64,000 nt of DNA, taken from NCBI RefSeq assembly GCF_014203665.1, contig NZ_JACHJN010000010.1:248001-312000 (forward strand), written 5' to 3'. The notes beneath the pieces are model-generated. The model saw only the letters and a list, made by a program, of their open reading frames with translations. It had not been told where the DNA came from and did no database searches. Every line of letters starts with the position of its first letter. The first letter of the stretch is position 1. Positions 24,645 to 34,300 of this stretch are shown one piece after another. The position numbers and the translations under genes are program-made. This DNA comes from Saccharothrix tamanrassetensis (GTDB lineage Bacteria; Actinomycetota; Actinomycetes; Mycobacteriales; Pseudonocardiaceae).

Positions 24645-25228
24645 CCGTCGAGCTGCCGTGGCGCCGGTTCCGGCACACCCCCGTTCCCGAGTACCGGTCC
24701 ATCTTCGTCGTGGACATCGCCGGGTTCGGCAGGTGGTCCAACCCGCTCCAGATCGTGGCGCGGGACGTGCTGACCAACGCCGTGCGGGATGCGTTCCGGG
24801 TCGCGGGCATCCGCTGGAACGACCTCGGCGTGCAGGACCGGGGTGACGGCATGATGGTGCTCATCCCCGGCCAAGTGTCCAAAGTGGACATACTCGACCC
24901 GTTCCTGCCGCGGCTCACCGCCCGGCTCCGGCGGCACAACGAGACCGCCGCGCCACGCATCCGGGTCCGGCTCAGCCTGCACGCGGGCGAGGTGCACCGG
25001 GACGCGCACGGCTGGGTCGGCAGCGACCTGAACACCGCGTGCCGGCTCGCCGACGCCGATCCGGTGCGCGCGAAGCTGGCCGGTGACGCCGTGCTGGTCG
25101 TCTCGGACGTGCTCTACCAGAGCGTGGTCCGGCACGGGTACCGCCGGGTCGACCCGGCCGCGTTCAGCCGGGTCGAGATCGCGGAGAAGGAAGTCCGCGC
25201 ACCGGCGTGGGTCGCGCAGATGTCCTGA
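24641..25228 (+). CDS. Class III nucleotidyl cyclase-like protein
   Basis: A 195-residue soluble protein resembling a lone class III adenylate/guanylate cyclase catalytic domain. It has FVVDIAGFG (about 22-30, first metal Asp), VQDRGDGMMVLIP (about 66-78, second acidic site), LSLHAGEVHRDAHGWVGSDL and NTACRLADADP (about 105-135, with the transition-state Asn/Arg pattern). Substitutions around the substrate pocket mean that catalysis is not certain. No transmembrane or sensor domain is attached. The ATGA overlap places it in the PadR operon; it may make or bind a cyclic nucleotide. Confidence 0.72.
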   Translation: MTVELPWRRFRHTPVPEYRSIFVVDIAGFGRWSNPLQIVARDVLTNAVRDAFRVAGIRWNDLGVQDRGDGMMVLIPGQVSKVDILDPFLPRLTARLRRHNETAAPRIRVRLSLHAGEVHRDAHGWVGSDLNTACRLADADPVRAKLAGDAVLVVSDVLYQSVVRHGYRRVDPAAFSRVEIAEKEVRAPAWVAQMS

Positions 25229-25556
25229 CGGCGCACGCAGAGTCCATTGTGGACAGCAACACCGGCACCGCCCTGCTCCGGCTCCGGAACTCGCGCATCA
25301 GCGGGTCGGTGTCGCGGGGGGGCGGGCGGCGGCGCGCAGTACAGGTCCGTGGGTCCGCCACTCCGGGATTCGGGACCGATCCGGCACAAAGCCCAAGACG
25401 CCCCGAACGGCGACGCGTCGGCGGTGGCCCTCGAGACCCCTGCCGGTCCGCCGGGCGACACGCACCGGACCGGCGGGGAGTGCGAGGGGCGGCGCGTCAC
25501 CGAGGCGTCCGGCGGTTGGCGCGCGTTTCCGACCCGACCGGAGTAGACAGGACAGG
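25229..25556. other. 328-bp intergenic region
   Basis: I see no gene, RNA, repeat or clear promoter here. It is slightly less codon-structured than its neighbours and contains a run of seven G at 25317-25323. Confidence 0.5.
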
Positions 25557-26552
25557 GTGGATCCCCTCTGGGCATTGCGGCAGGTGGCGTTCCAGCTCGA
25601 ACGAGCGGGCGAGCCCACGTACCGGGTGCGGGCGTTCCGGCGGGCCGCCGAGGTGGTCGCCGCGCTGCCGCCCGGCGACCTGGCGCGACGGGTCGCGGAC
25701 GGCACCCTGACCGGGCTGAACGGCATCGGCAAGGCGACCGCCGGCGTGATCGTGGACGCCGTGGAAGGGCGCGAACCGGCCTACCTGGCCAGGTTCCGCG
25801 AACCGGTGGTCGGCGGGCAGGCGCTGCGGGCGCGGCTGAAGGGCGACTGCCACACGCATTCCGACTGGTCGGACGGCGGCAGTCCGATCCGGGAGATGGC
25901 CGAGGCGGCCAGGGACCTCGGTCACGAGTGGATGGTGCTCACCGACCACTCGCCCCGGCTGACCGTGGCCAACGGGCTGTCCGCCGACCGGCTGCGCGCG
26001 CAGCTGGAGGTGGTGGCGGAGCTGAACACCGAACTCGCGCCGTTCCTGGTGCTGACCGGGATCGAGGTGGACATCCTGGACGACGGCTCGCTCGACCAGG
26101 ACCCGGACCTGTTGGCGCAGCTGGACGTCGTGGTCGGCAGCGTGCACTCCAAGCTCCGGATGCCGGCGCCACTGATGACCGAGCGGCTGCTCACCGCCGT
26201 GGCCGACCCGAACATCGACGTCCTCGGGCACTGCACCGGCCGGCTGGTCACCGGCAAGGGCCGGCCGGAGTCCGAGTTCGACGCGGAGGCGGTGTTCACC
26301 GCGTGCCGGGACAACGGCACCGCCGTGGAGATCAACTCCCGCCCGGAGCGGCGAGACCCGCCGGGACGGCTGCTGCGGCTGGCCGTGGAGCTCGGCTGCG
26401 CGTTCTCCATCGACAGCGACGCGCACGCGCCCGGCCAGCTCGACTGGCTGTCGTACGGCTGCGAACGCGCCGAGGAGTGCGGCGTCCAGCCGGAGCAGGT
26501 GATCAACACGCGCAGCGCCAAGGACCTGCTCGACCTCGTCGGGCGGCACTAG
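25557..26552 (+). CDS. PHP-domain phosphoesterase with helix-hairpin-helix (PolX-like)
   Basis: A 331-residue protein. Residues 1-70 resemble the N-terminal 8-kDa/HhH part of PolX polymerases (AFRRAAEVVAAL, LTGLNGIGKATAGVIVDAVEG). Residues about 95-331 form a PHP domain with metal motifs DCHTHSDWSDG, VLTDHSPRL, TGIEVDI, GSVHSK, LGHCTGR and IDSDAHAP. The polymerase palm is absent, so it is a nuclease or phosphatase rather than a polymerase. GTG at 25557 is used; it follows GACAGG. Confidence 0.88.
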   Translation: MDPLWALRQVAFQLERAGEPTYRVRAFRRAAEVVAALPPGDLARRVADGTLTGLNGIGKATAGVIVDAVEGREPAYLARFREPVVGGQALRARLKGDCHTHSDWSDGGSPIREMAEAARDLGHEWMVLTDHSPRLTVANGLSADRLRAQLEVVAELNTELAPFLVLTGIEVDILDDGSLDQDPDLLAQLDVVVGSVHSKLRMPAPLMTERLLTAVADPNIDVLGHCTGRLVTGKGRPESEFDAEAVFTACRDNGTAVEINSRPERRDPPGRLLRLAVELGCAFSIDSDAHAPGQLDWLSYGCERAEECGVQPEQVINTRSAKDLLDLVGRH

Positions 26553-26607
26553 CCCCGGCCGGCCCGGCCACCGACGACGACCTCGGCGGCCGACATCGGA
26601 GACCGAC

Positions 26608-27612
26608 TCAGCGACCGGCGGTGGCGGCACGACTGGCCCGCGAAGCGCGCACCAGGTGCCCGTACCACGGGATCAGGGGGCCGGTGCGGCCGTCCACCAG
26701 CCGCCGCCACGTGCCGCGGCACAGGTCCAGGAACGGACCCGCGTCCCAGCCCGCGGCGAGTTCGGCCAGCGGTCGGTCGTGGACGTTGCCGAGGCCGTAG
26801 CGGCGGTCGAAGCCGTAGGACACCGGCACGGCCGACCCGTTCGCCTCGATCACCAGCGGGGTGAGCCACTTGCCCAACGGCTGCTCGGACGGCACGGGCG
26901 CGGCCATGAACGCCTCCGGCTTGCGGGCCAGCATGGTGCGCGGCACGGCGTCGAGCTGCACGGCCAGGCCGTGCTCCTCGGCGATCCGTCCCAACTCGAC
27001 GGCCGCGTAGGCGAGTTCCACCGCGTCCGGCCGCTCCCCCGCCATCAGCCGGCTCGCCGCGCCCTCCGGCTCCAGCGGGTGCACCTGGAGCAGCAGCGCG
27101 CCGGACCGGGCCGCCGCCAGCGCGACCTCGCCGAGCTGGGTGGCGTTGCCCTGGGTGAGGGTGGTGACGACACCCACCGGGATGCCCGCCTCGGTGAGCC
27201 GCCGGATGCCCGCGAGCGCCTTGTCGAAGCACCCCTGCCGGTCCCGGATGCGGTCGTGGGTGAGCTGGTCGCCGTCCAGCGACACGGCCACCAGGTCGAC
27301 GAATCCGCGCACCATGCCGATGCGGCGCTGGGTCAGCGCGACCGCATTCGTCGTGACGGTCGTTCGCATTCCCGCCTCGCGAGCGTTCCTCAGCAACGTG
27401 GGCAGTTCCGGGTAGAGGAACGGTTCGCCGCCGGACACGCTCATCACGTCGTAGCCGAGCGTCGCCGCGTCCCGGACCACGTGGGACAGCACCCCGATGG
27501 GCACGGACTCGGCGACGTCGGGCCCTGAGCTGGAGTAGCAGTGCAGGCATCTGAGGTTGCACAGCCTGGTCGGGTGGACCTGCACGACCGCCCTGCCGCC
27601 CGTTTGCCGCAT
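26608..27612 (-). CDS. Radical SAM protein, single-cluster type
   Basis: A 334-residue radical SAM enzyme. HPTRLCNLRCLHCYS (about 13-27) supplies the CxxxCxxC that binds the SAM cluster, and SVSGGEPFLYPEL is the GGE motif; VSLDGDQLTHDRIR follows. The C-terminal region looks SPASM-like in layout (SYGFDRRYGLGNVHDRPLAEL, FLDLCRGTW) but keeps only one cysteine, so an auxiliary cluster is unlikely. ATG at 27612 follows GGGAGGG; an in-frame ATG at 27675 would add MTYHSCGCLLHTDIRHHGRVE. It is divergent from a histidine kinase. A peptide or small-molecule substrate is possible; none is proven. Confidence 0.86.
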   Translation of the reverse strand: MRQTGGRAVVQVHPTRLCNLRCLHCYSSSGPDVAESVPIGVLSHVVRDAATLGYDVMSVSGGEPFLYPELPTLLRNAREAGMRTTVTTNAVALTQRRIGMVRGFVDLVAVSLDGDQLTHDRIRDRQGCFDKALAGIRRLTEAGIPVGVVTTLTQGNATQLGEVALAAARSGALLLQVHPLEPEGAASRLMAGERPDAVELAYAAVELGRIAEEHGLAVQLDAVPRTMLARKPEAFMAAPVPSEQPLGKWLTPLVIEANGSAVPVSYGFDRRYGLGNVHDRPLAELAAGWDAGPFLDLCRGTWRRLVDGRTGPLIPWYGHLVRASRASRAATAGR

Positions 27613-27806
27613 TTCCACCCTCCCGTGGTGCCTGATATCCGTATGGAGCAGGCAACCGCAGCTGTGATACGTCATTGCGTCACCGATGACGAGATCAATT
27701 CCCTCGAACGTGGGAATCTGCCCGGTTTCTTGAAACAGGGGCTGACAGATCTGCGACTTTGATGACGAGGGCGGCGATGCCTGAGCGCCCGCCTGGGGGA
27801 GGGGAC

Positions 27807-28445
27807 GTGCGCCGCAGATTCGCAGTGTGCACCGATGCGGCCGACGAAGCCCGGCGCCGGGTGCTGCGCGACCTGCACGACGGCCTGGGGCCGTCCCTCG
27901 CCGCGATCGCGCTCGGCCTGCGCGCGGCGCGGCACCTGGTGGCCCGCGACCCGGCGGCGGCCGGGTCGCTGCTGGCGAGGCTGGAGGACGAGATGCGCAA
28001 CGCGGTCGGCGAGATCCGCCGGCTGGCGGCCGGGGCATACCCGGCGGAACTGGCCGGGCTGGGGTTGGCCGGCGCGGTCCGGGCGCACGTGGCGACGCTG
28101 GCCGACCGGCACCCGGTGCGGGTGTTCGTGCAGGTCGACGAGGCGCTGCCGGAACTGCCGATCGCGGTCCAGGTGGCGGCCTACCGGATCATCTGCGAGG
28201 CGCTGACCAACGTGGTCCGGCACGCCGGCGCGCGCACCTGCGTGGTGCGGCTGTGGTGTGCGGACGGCCTGCACGTGGAGGTCGTGGACGACGGGTGCGG
28301 CGCGGGCGAGTCCGGAGGGAGCGGTGTGGGGCTGAACTCGATGCGGGAACGCGCCCGCGAGGTCGGCGGGACGTGGGCGATGGAGGACGCCGCCGCGGGC
28401 GGCACCCGGATCGCCGTCGACCTGCCGGTCGCGGGTGGGGTGTGA
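27807..28445 (+). CDS. Soluble NarL-type sensor histidine kinase
   Basis: A 212-residue kinase lacking any membrane or sensor domain. HisKA_3 appears as RRRVLRDLHDGLGPSLAAI (phospho-His in LHDGLG) and the ATPase has EALTNVVRHAGA, VVDDGCGAG and GLNSMRERAREVGG. GTG at 27807 has GGGGGAGGGG 4 bases away; upstream ATGs at 27762 and 27780 are possible. It overlaps by context with the response regulator 7 bases downstream. A sensor partner must be elsewhere, or it senses a cytoplasmic cue. Confidence 0.88.
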   Translation: MRRRFAVCTDAADEARRRVLRDLHDGLGPSLAAIALGLRAARHLVARDPAAAGSLLARLEDEMRNAVGEIRRLAAGAYPAELAGLGLAGAVRAHVATLADRHPVRVFVQVDEALPELPIAVQVAAYRIICEALTNVVRHAGARTCVVRLWCADGLHVEVVDDGCGAGESGGSGVGLNSMRERAREVGGTWAMEDAAAGGTRIAVDLPVAGGV

Positions 28446-28452
28446 GCGGGAC

Positions 28453-29130
28453 ATGCCGCCTGCGCTGCGGGCGCTCGTGGTGGACGACCACCCGCTGTTC
28501 CGCTACGGCGTGGCGGCGGCGCTGGCCGCCGCGCCCGACCTGGAGGTGATCGGCGAGGCGTCCGGCGGCACGACGGCGGTCGAGATGGCCGCCGCGCTGC
28601 ACCCGGACGTGGTCGTGATGGACCTCAACATGCCGGACCTGGGTGGCGTCGAGGCCACCCGCCGGATCGTGGCGCACGACCCGTCCGTGCGCGTGCTGGT
28701 GCTGACCATGTTCGACGACGACGACTCGGTGTTCGCCGCGATGCGCGCGGGCGCCCTGGGCTACCTGCTCAAGGCGGCCCGGCCGCAGCAGATCGTGCGC
28801 GCGGTGCGGGCGGTGGCCGAGGGCGAGGCCATCTTCAGCCCTGGTGTCGCGGTGCGGCTGCTCGCCTACTTCGGCACGGCGGCCAAGTCCGAGGTGGAGG
28901 CGTTCCCGGAGCTGACCGCGCGGGAGCGCGAGGTGCTGCGGCTGATGGCGGACGGCCGGGGCAACGCCGCGATCGCGCGCGTCCTGGTGCTCAGCCCCAA
29001 GACGGTGCGCAACCACGTGTCGAACATCCTGCGCAAGCTGCACGTGGCCGACCGCGCCCAGGCGGTGTCCCGGGCCAAGCAGGCCGGTCTGGGCGAGGAG
29101 TCGGGACACATCGGGACGACGGGCCCATAG
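28453..29130 (+). CDS. NarL/LuxR-type response regulator
   Basis: A 225-residue regulator. Residues 1-120 form a receiver domain with acidic pair VVDDHPLF, phospho-acceptor Asp in VVMDLNMPDLGG and conserved Lys in YLLKAARP. Residues about 155-215 are a LuxR helix-turn-helix (LTAREREVLRLMADGRGNAA, then SPKTVRNHVSNILRKL). ATG at 28453 is used. It forms a two-component pair with the preceding kinase. Targets may include the adjacent radical SAM gene or the eCIS regulator, which is an inference from position. Confidence 0.92.
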   Translation: MPPALRALVVDDHPLFRYGVAAALAAAPDLEVIGEASGGTTAVEMAAALHPDVVVMDLNMPDLGGVEATRRIVAHDPSVRVLVLTMFDDDDSVFAAMRAGALGYLLKAARPQQIVRAVRAVAEGEAIFSPGVAVRLLAYFGTAAKSEVEAFPELTAREREVLRLMADGRGNAAIARVLVLSPKTVRNHVSNILRKLHVADRAQAVSRAKQAGLGEESGHIGTTGP

Positions 29131-29195
29131 TGCCGGGACGCACCGGGTCGCGACGATGGTCAGGGGGACATCGGTGACGAGGCGGGGAGCAAGTC

Positions 29196-29819
29196 GTGAA
29201 CGGTGAGCAGATCGCGGTAGTCCTGCACGCGGCGGACTCGATCACCAGGGCGGGGGTGACCGCGGCGCTGCGGTCGCGGCCGGAGATCCGCCTGGTGGAG
29301 CCGGACGAGCCCGCGCCGGTCGCGCTGGTGGTGCTGGAGAAGCTGGACGGGACCGCGCAGCAGCTGCTGCGCAGGCTGCAGGTGCAGGGCAGTCCGAACA
29401 TCGTCCTGGTGGCCGGGGACATCGCCGACCCCGAGCTGCTCAACATCGTCGGCAGCGGGGTGTCCGCGGTGATCCGCCGCTCCGACGCCACGCCGGACAC
29501 GTTGGTGCGCCTGGTGAAAGCCACCGCGGCGGGCCAGGGCGCGCTGCCGCCGGACCTGCTCGGCCGGCTGCTGGACCGGGTGTCCCGGTTGCAGCGCAAC
29601 GTGCTGAACCCGAACGGCTGGACAATGGCCGGCATGTCCGACCGGGAGACCGAGGTGCTGCGGCTCATCGCGGACGGCTTCGAGACCAAGGAGATCGCCG
29701 ACAAGCTGTGCTACTCGCAGCGGACGGTCAAGAGCATCCTGCACGACATCACCAACCGGTTCCAGCTGCGCAACCGCGCGCACGCCGTGGCGTTCGCGTT
29801 GCGCGAAGGCCTCATCTGA
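29196..29819 (+). CDS. LuxR-type regulator with degenerate receiver, next to eCIS
   Basis: A 207-residue protein. The N-terminal 130 residues have a receiver-like fold without the acidic pocket or phospho-Asp (IAVVLHAADSITRAGV, VALVVLEKLDG), so phosphorylation is unlikely. The C-terminus is a LuxR helix-turn-helix (MSDRETEVLRLIADGFETKE, then YSQRTVKSILHDI). GTG at 29196 follows GGCGGGGAGC. Its location right beside the eCIS locus, and the presence of similar regulators beside actinobacterial eCIS loci, make it the best candidate for the factor that binds the CTGCCC-N4-GGGCAG sites. Confidence 0.85.
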   Translation: MNGEQIAVVLHAADSITRAGVTAALRSRPEIRLVEPDEPAPVALVVLEKLDGTAQQLLRRLQVQGSPNIVLVAGDIADPELLNIVGSGVSAVIRRSDATPDTLVRLVKATAAGQGALPPDLLGRLLDRVSRLQRNVLNPNGWTMAGMSDRETEVLRLIADGFETKEIADKLCYSQRTVKSILHDITNRFQLRNRAHAVAFALREGLI

Positions 29820-29908
29820 GATCCGCACGCCGTCGGTGTCCACTCGGCCCGGTCACCCGGTTCGGCCCGGTCACCCGGTTCGGTCCACTCGACACGGCCG
29901 GCCGTCGA

Positions 29909-31213
29909 TCACTCGGCCCGGCCCGAGAAGGACACCGACGGCGTGCAGTTGCCCTTGTCCTCGGGGTTCTGGCAGTTCACCGCGAGCACGATCTTCTCGC
30001 CCGGCTTGAACCTCAGCGGCTGCACGTAGTGCCGGTCCGAGTCGCGGAAGTTGGCCAGGCCCACTTCGAGGATCGTGTTGCGGGTTCCGCTGGAATCGCG
30101 CACGACGCGGATCGTCCCGCTGTCGCCGCGCGGGTTCTGGAGCACGATGTCGGTGATCAGCAGCGTCTTCTTGTCGTCCGGCGGCGTGAACGTGAAGTCC
30201 GCGAACACGTCCGCGTCGGTCACGATCGCCGCATCGGTGGCCACCCGGAAGTCGGTCAGCTCGCCGCCCTGACCGGCGGGCGGGCGGTTCGGGGTCGGCT
30301 GCGAACCGGGGGGCGCGCCGGGGTCCAAGCCCACCGCCTCCATCGCCGCCTCGGAGTTCCCCTTGGCCTGCGCGGAGTCCGTCTTGGCCTGGCCCGCGCT
30401 CTCCTCGGCCCGCTGCACGGCCTCCTTGACCTCACCGGCCTGCTGCGTCGCGGCGTCCCGCGCGGCGGACTTCACGGCGGGCTGCAACACGGTGAACCAC
30501 AGGGCCGCCAGCACGGCCGCCAGCGCCGCCAGCGCGATCAGCGCGGGCAGCAGCCACTTCGGCAGCAGTTGGCGCTGCACGAACGTGCCGTCGGCGACCA
30601 GCGGGTTGCCGACGTCCGGCAGCACCTCCACCCGGAACGGCCTGGTCTGCGGCTGCCCGCGCAGGAACGTGTCGCGCGGCTTGACGAGCAGCTCGACGAA
30701 CGCGGCGGTGCCCGGCGCCAGCACGAGCTCGGTGCGGTCCAGCTTGAAGTCCAGTTCGTCGTCCGGGTCGCCCGGTGTGAACCGCAGGCCGATCGGGTGG
30801 TTGCCCACGTTGTCCACGGCCAACTCGTACTTGCCCTTGCGGCCCGCCTCCACCTTGGAGGGCACCAGTTCCGCGCTCAGGTCGGTGAACGACCCGACCT
30901 CGACCACGCCCTCCTCGACCACCGAGCCGTACGGGTCCTCCCGGGAGGTCACCCGCACACCGAAGTGCACCGGCCCGGCCGCCACCTCGGCGGCACGCGG
31001 CGGCGCGAACCGCACGACCACCTCGGCGGACGCCTGCGGCACCAGGTTCACCGACGGCGGCTCGGCCACCGCCCAACCGGCGGCGTCGCCCACCACGTCG
31101 ACGGCGAACTGGTCGACCAGCTCGCCGGTGTTGCGCACGACGACCGTGCAGGTGACCTCAGATCCCGGCTCCACGGCCAATCCCGTGGCGGACAGCGTCG
31201 CGGTAGCGCCCAT
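29909..31213 (-). CDS. eCIS-associated single-pass membrane protein with Ig-like domains
   Basis: A 434-residue protein. About 1-215 holds two Ig-like (CARDB/NPCBM-associated) beta domains (VEPGSEVTCTVVVRNTGELV, then AGRKGKYELAVDNVGNHPIGL). A membrane helix follows at about 221-244 (WLLPALIALAALAAVLAALWF), then a short coiled coil (QQAGEVKEAVQRAEESAGQA), a proline linker and a C-terminal beta domain (TDFRVATDAAIVTDADVFAD). It has its own intergenic region with a CTGCCC-CAAC-GGGCAG palindrome. By place and topology it could be the membrane adaptor of this injection system, comparable in role to Streptomyces CisA, but I see no proof of homology. Confidence 0.75.
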   Translation of the reverse strand: MGATATLSATGLAVEPGSEVTCTVVVRNTGELVDQFAVDVVGDAAGWAVAEPPSVNLVPQASAEVVVRFAPPRAAEVAAGPVHFGVRVTSREDPYGSVVEEGVVEVGSFTDLSAELVPSKVEAGRKGKYELAVDNVGNHPIGLRFTPGDPDDELDFKLDRTELVLAPGTAAFVELLVKPRDTFLRGQPQTRPFRVEVLPDVGNPLVADGTFVQRQLLPKWLLPALIALAALAAVLAALWFTVLQPAVKSAARDAATQQAGEVKEAVQRAEESAGQAKTDSAQAKGNSEAAMEAVGLDPGAPPGSQPTPNRPPAGQGGELTDFRVATDAAIVTDADVFADFTFTPPDDKKTLLITDIVLQNPRGDSGTIRVVRDSSGTRNTILEVGLANFRDSDRHYVQPLRFKPGEKIVLAVNCQNPEDKGNCTPSVSFSGRAE

Positions 31214-31283
31214 GTGGTGAATCCTCCGGTCTGGCGGTCCTGGGTGGCACGAGGCGGAGGGGTGGGGTGCGGTGCGTTCCCCA

Positions 31284-31299
31284 CTGCCCCAACGGGCAG
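31284..31299. promoter_or_regulatory. eCIS palindrome A
   Basis: CTGCCC-CAAC-GGGCAG, a perfect 6-bp inverted repeat with a 4-base spacer, 71 bases upstream of the 31213 start. The same palindrome lies upstream of three other eCIS transcripts. Confidence 0.7.
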
Positions 31300-31303
31300 C
31301 CGA

Positions 31304-34300
31304 TCAGCCACGTGCCGCGAAGTCGGGTGGTTGCAGGGTTCTGGGCACGACGAGGAACGGGTTCGACCGCACCGCGCCGAACCCGGGTCCGGCGACGGCC
31401 GTCGCCGCCAGCTCGCGCGGCCCGATCAGGTCGTTCTCGAACACCAGGACCTGGGCGTCGATCGTGCCGTCGGCGCGCACCGGGGCCGTGCCCGGCTCGG
31501 CCGAGATGCCGAGCGTCCAGGTCAGCTTCACCGTGCCGCCGGGCGGGAAGCCGCTGCCGGTCACCCGCGGCACGAAACCGGTCGGCCCGACCAGCGGCTC
31601 GACGGTGATCCTCGGTTGCCGCACCACGACTTTCCCGACGGCGGTGTTGTCGGCGGCGTCGTCGTCCAAGCCGGTGCCCAGCACCGAACCGCCCGCGGTG
31701 GTGTCCACGGCGGCCTTGGCGGGCAACGTGATCCGCACCTCGGCCTCCTGGAGTGGTTGCAGGGCACCGATCCGGCACACGGTGCCGTCCGCCGCACAAC
31801 CGGGCGAGACGGCCGTGGGCGCCGGCAGTTGCGGCGGCAACGACGTGACGACCCGGACGTCCGTCATCGGCGTTCCCGCGCCGTTGCGCATCTTGTAGAC
31901 CACGGTGATGTCGTCGCCGCCGACGAAGCTCTCGGTCGGCAGCACGGCCACCGCGAGCGACAGCGAGCCCGGCGTCACCGGGGGCTTGATCTCCTCGTCC
32001 ACCGTGATCGTCACCTCGGCCCGGTTGTCGGCCGGGTTGACGTCCGGGCCGGTCTCGGCCCGTACCACCTGGTTGCCGGCCGTGGTCCCGGTGGCGGTGA
32101 GCCGGATCTCCGCCCGCGTCCTCGGTGGGATCCGGCCGAGCGAGCACCTCGCCGTAGCCGCGTCGCAGGAACCGACGGTGGTGGTGAGGCTGTCGACGCG
32201 CAGACCCGGCGGCACGGTCAGCGTCACGGTCGCGGCCTGCGGCGTCAGCGTGTGACCGGTGTTGGTCACCAGGAACCGCGCGGTCGTGCTGCCCCCGAAC
32301 GCGATCCGTCCGGGCACCACGGATCCGGTGACCACGAGGTCGGACAGCCGCTGGAACGTGGGGCTGCGGGCGTCCAGGTCACCGAACGACACCAGCTGCC
32401 TCGGCGTGCCGCCGCCGGGCGGCACGGTGAAGATGCGCCGCGGACCGTCGTCGACCGCGCTCCGGGAGAACGCGATGAGCGCACCGTCCGGCGACCAGGC
32501 CGGTTCGTCCGCGTCGGTGCCCGGCGGGACGAGCACGGTCGCGTTCGTGCCGTCCGCGTCCGCCAGGCACAGCCCGTCCTCGTGCCGGAACACCAGCCGG
32601 TTGCCGTCCGGCGACCAGTCGGGGTGGGCGTCCGCCCGTCCGCAGCCGCGGGCGAACCTGACCGACAGGTCGGTCTGCACGACCGGGCCGCCCTCGACGG
32701 TCGCCAGCCAGAGGTCCCGGTACGGCACGTTCTCCGGTGTGAACACGGCCACGGTGGAACTCGCCCGCCCGGTCCGGCCGAGGCTGCTCGCGGTGCACGT
32801 GACGGTCGTGATGCCGACCGGGAACAACGCGCCGGACGTGGCGTCGCAGACCGGGGTGAGCGGCGCGCCGGTCACCGCCGTGGCGGTCGCGGTGAACGTG
32901 ACCGGTACCGGCACCCCCTGCGGGCTGGGCACCGCGGCTCCGTTCACCACCACGGTCGGCAGCCCGGCGGCGGCCTCGGTGACCCGGATCGTCTGCTCGC
33001 GGCGGTCGGTGGGTTCCCTGCCGTCGAACAGGAACCGGACCGTGCAGCCGGAGACGTCCCCGACCGCGCCGACGCGCGGCCCCGGCGGGTCCAGTCGAAC
33101 GGTCTCCTGGAACGTCACCTCGGTGTCACCGGAGACGGTCGTGGTCGGCGGTGTGAACGTGACGGAGACGCCCTCCGGGCAGGACGCGACCGGCGTGACG
33201 GTCACCGGCAGGCTCTTGATGCCACCGTCGATCGCGGCGGCGATCTCCTCCGGCTTCGCGCCCTGTTCGACCAGCTTGCCCCCGGTGTGCTCGACGAGTT
33301 GCCCGGCCTGGCCGTACTCGTCCAGCCCGTCGCCCCCGCCGAGGATCGGCACCGCGACGAGCTTGATGCCCCTCGGCTCCGAGACCGGCGGGTACGTGCC
33401 GGTCAGGTCGTACTTGATCTCGTCCAACGACCAGTACGGCGGCGGGCACGTCGGAGGGATCCTGCCCGGTGGGTAGGTGCCCGGCGGCGGGTCGCAGGCG
33501 TCACCCGCCTTCTTGCTGCTGGCGTCACCGGCGAGCACGACGATCCGACTCGCTCCGGGTGTTCTGAACACCTTGTGCGCCGCGTGATCGGTGGAGGTGT
33601 CCAAGTCGCGGGCGATGCGGTGCAGGGCGTTGAACCAGTCCTCCTCCACGGAGCCGCCTCCGCCGGACGCGATGAGCTTGTCCTTGTCTGCCAGCACCTC
33701 TTCGATCCGGTCCGGCGTGGTCAGGTTCTCCACCAGTTCGTAGCGCAGGTCCCCGTCCGGGGTGTCCTTGTACGAAGCCAGACCGAAGCGGGCACCGGGG
33801 TCGCGGGCGGTGATCGCCTTCATGACCTCCGGGATCTGGAGCTTGAAGTTCGCCAGCGCGGTGCCCATGGAACCGGTGGTGTCCAACAGGAACATGATCT
33901 CCGGCAGCCTCGGCACGGCCGGCGTGCGCAGGGTCGCGGACGTCGTGAAGGACCCGCCGAGCGGGGTGGACGCGCCGACCGAGCGCGGTGTCACCAGCGG
34001 GGTGTCCAGGCCCTGGCTGTCGCGGCTGAACGCGATCGTGTCGCCGTCCGGCGACCAGGCCGGCGTGCTGTCCTGGCTGCGCAGGTGGTCCGGCCGGGGG
34101 ATCGTCGACAGCAGCACGCCGTCGGAGGCGCGCACGATGCCGATCGAGTCCCCGTCGGTCACCGCGAGCCGGGTGCCGTCCGGCGACCACGACGGTTCCG
34201 ACTCCCCCTCGCGGGTGCTGAGGCGCCGGGCGTCGGAGCCGTCCGCGTTCGCGACCCAGACCCGGGTGGGTTCCTCCGCGCCGGGGTACTCCGTCCACGC

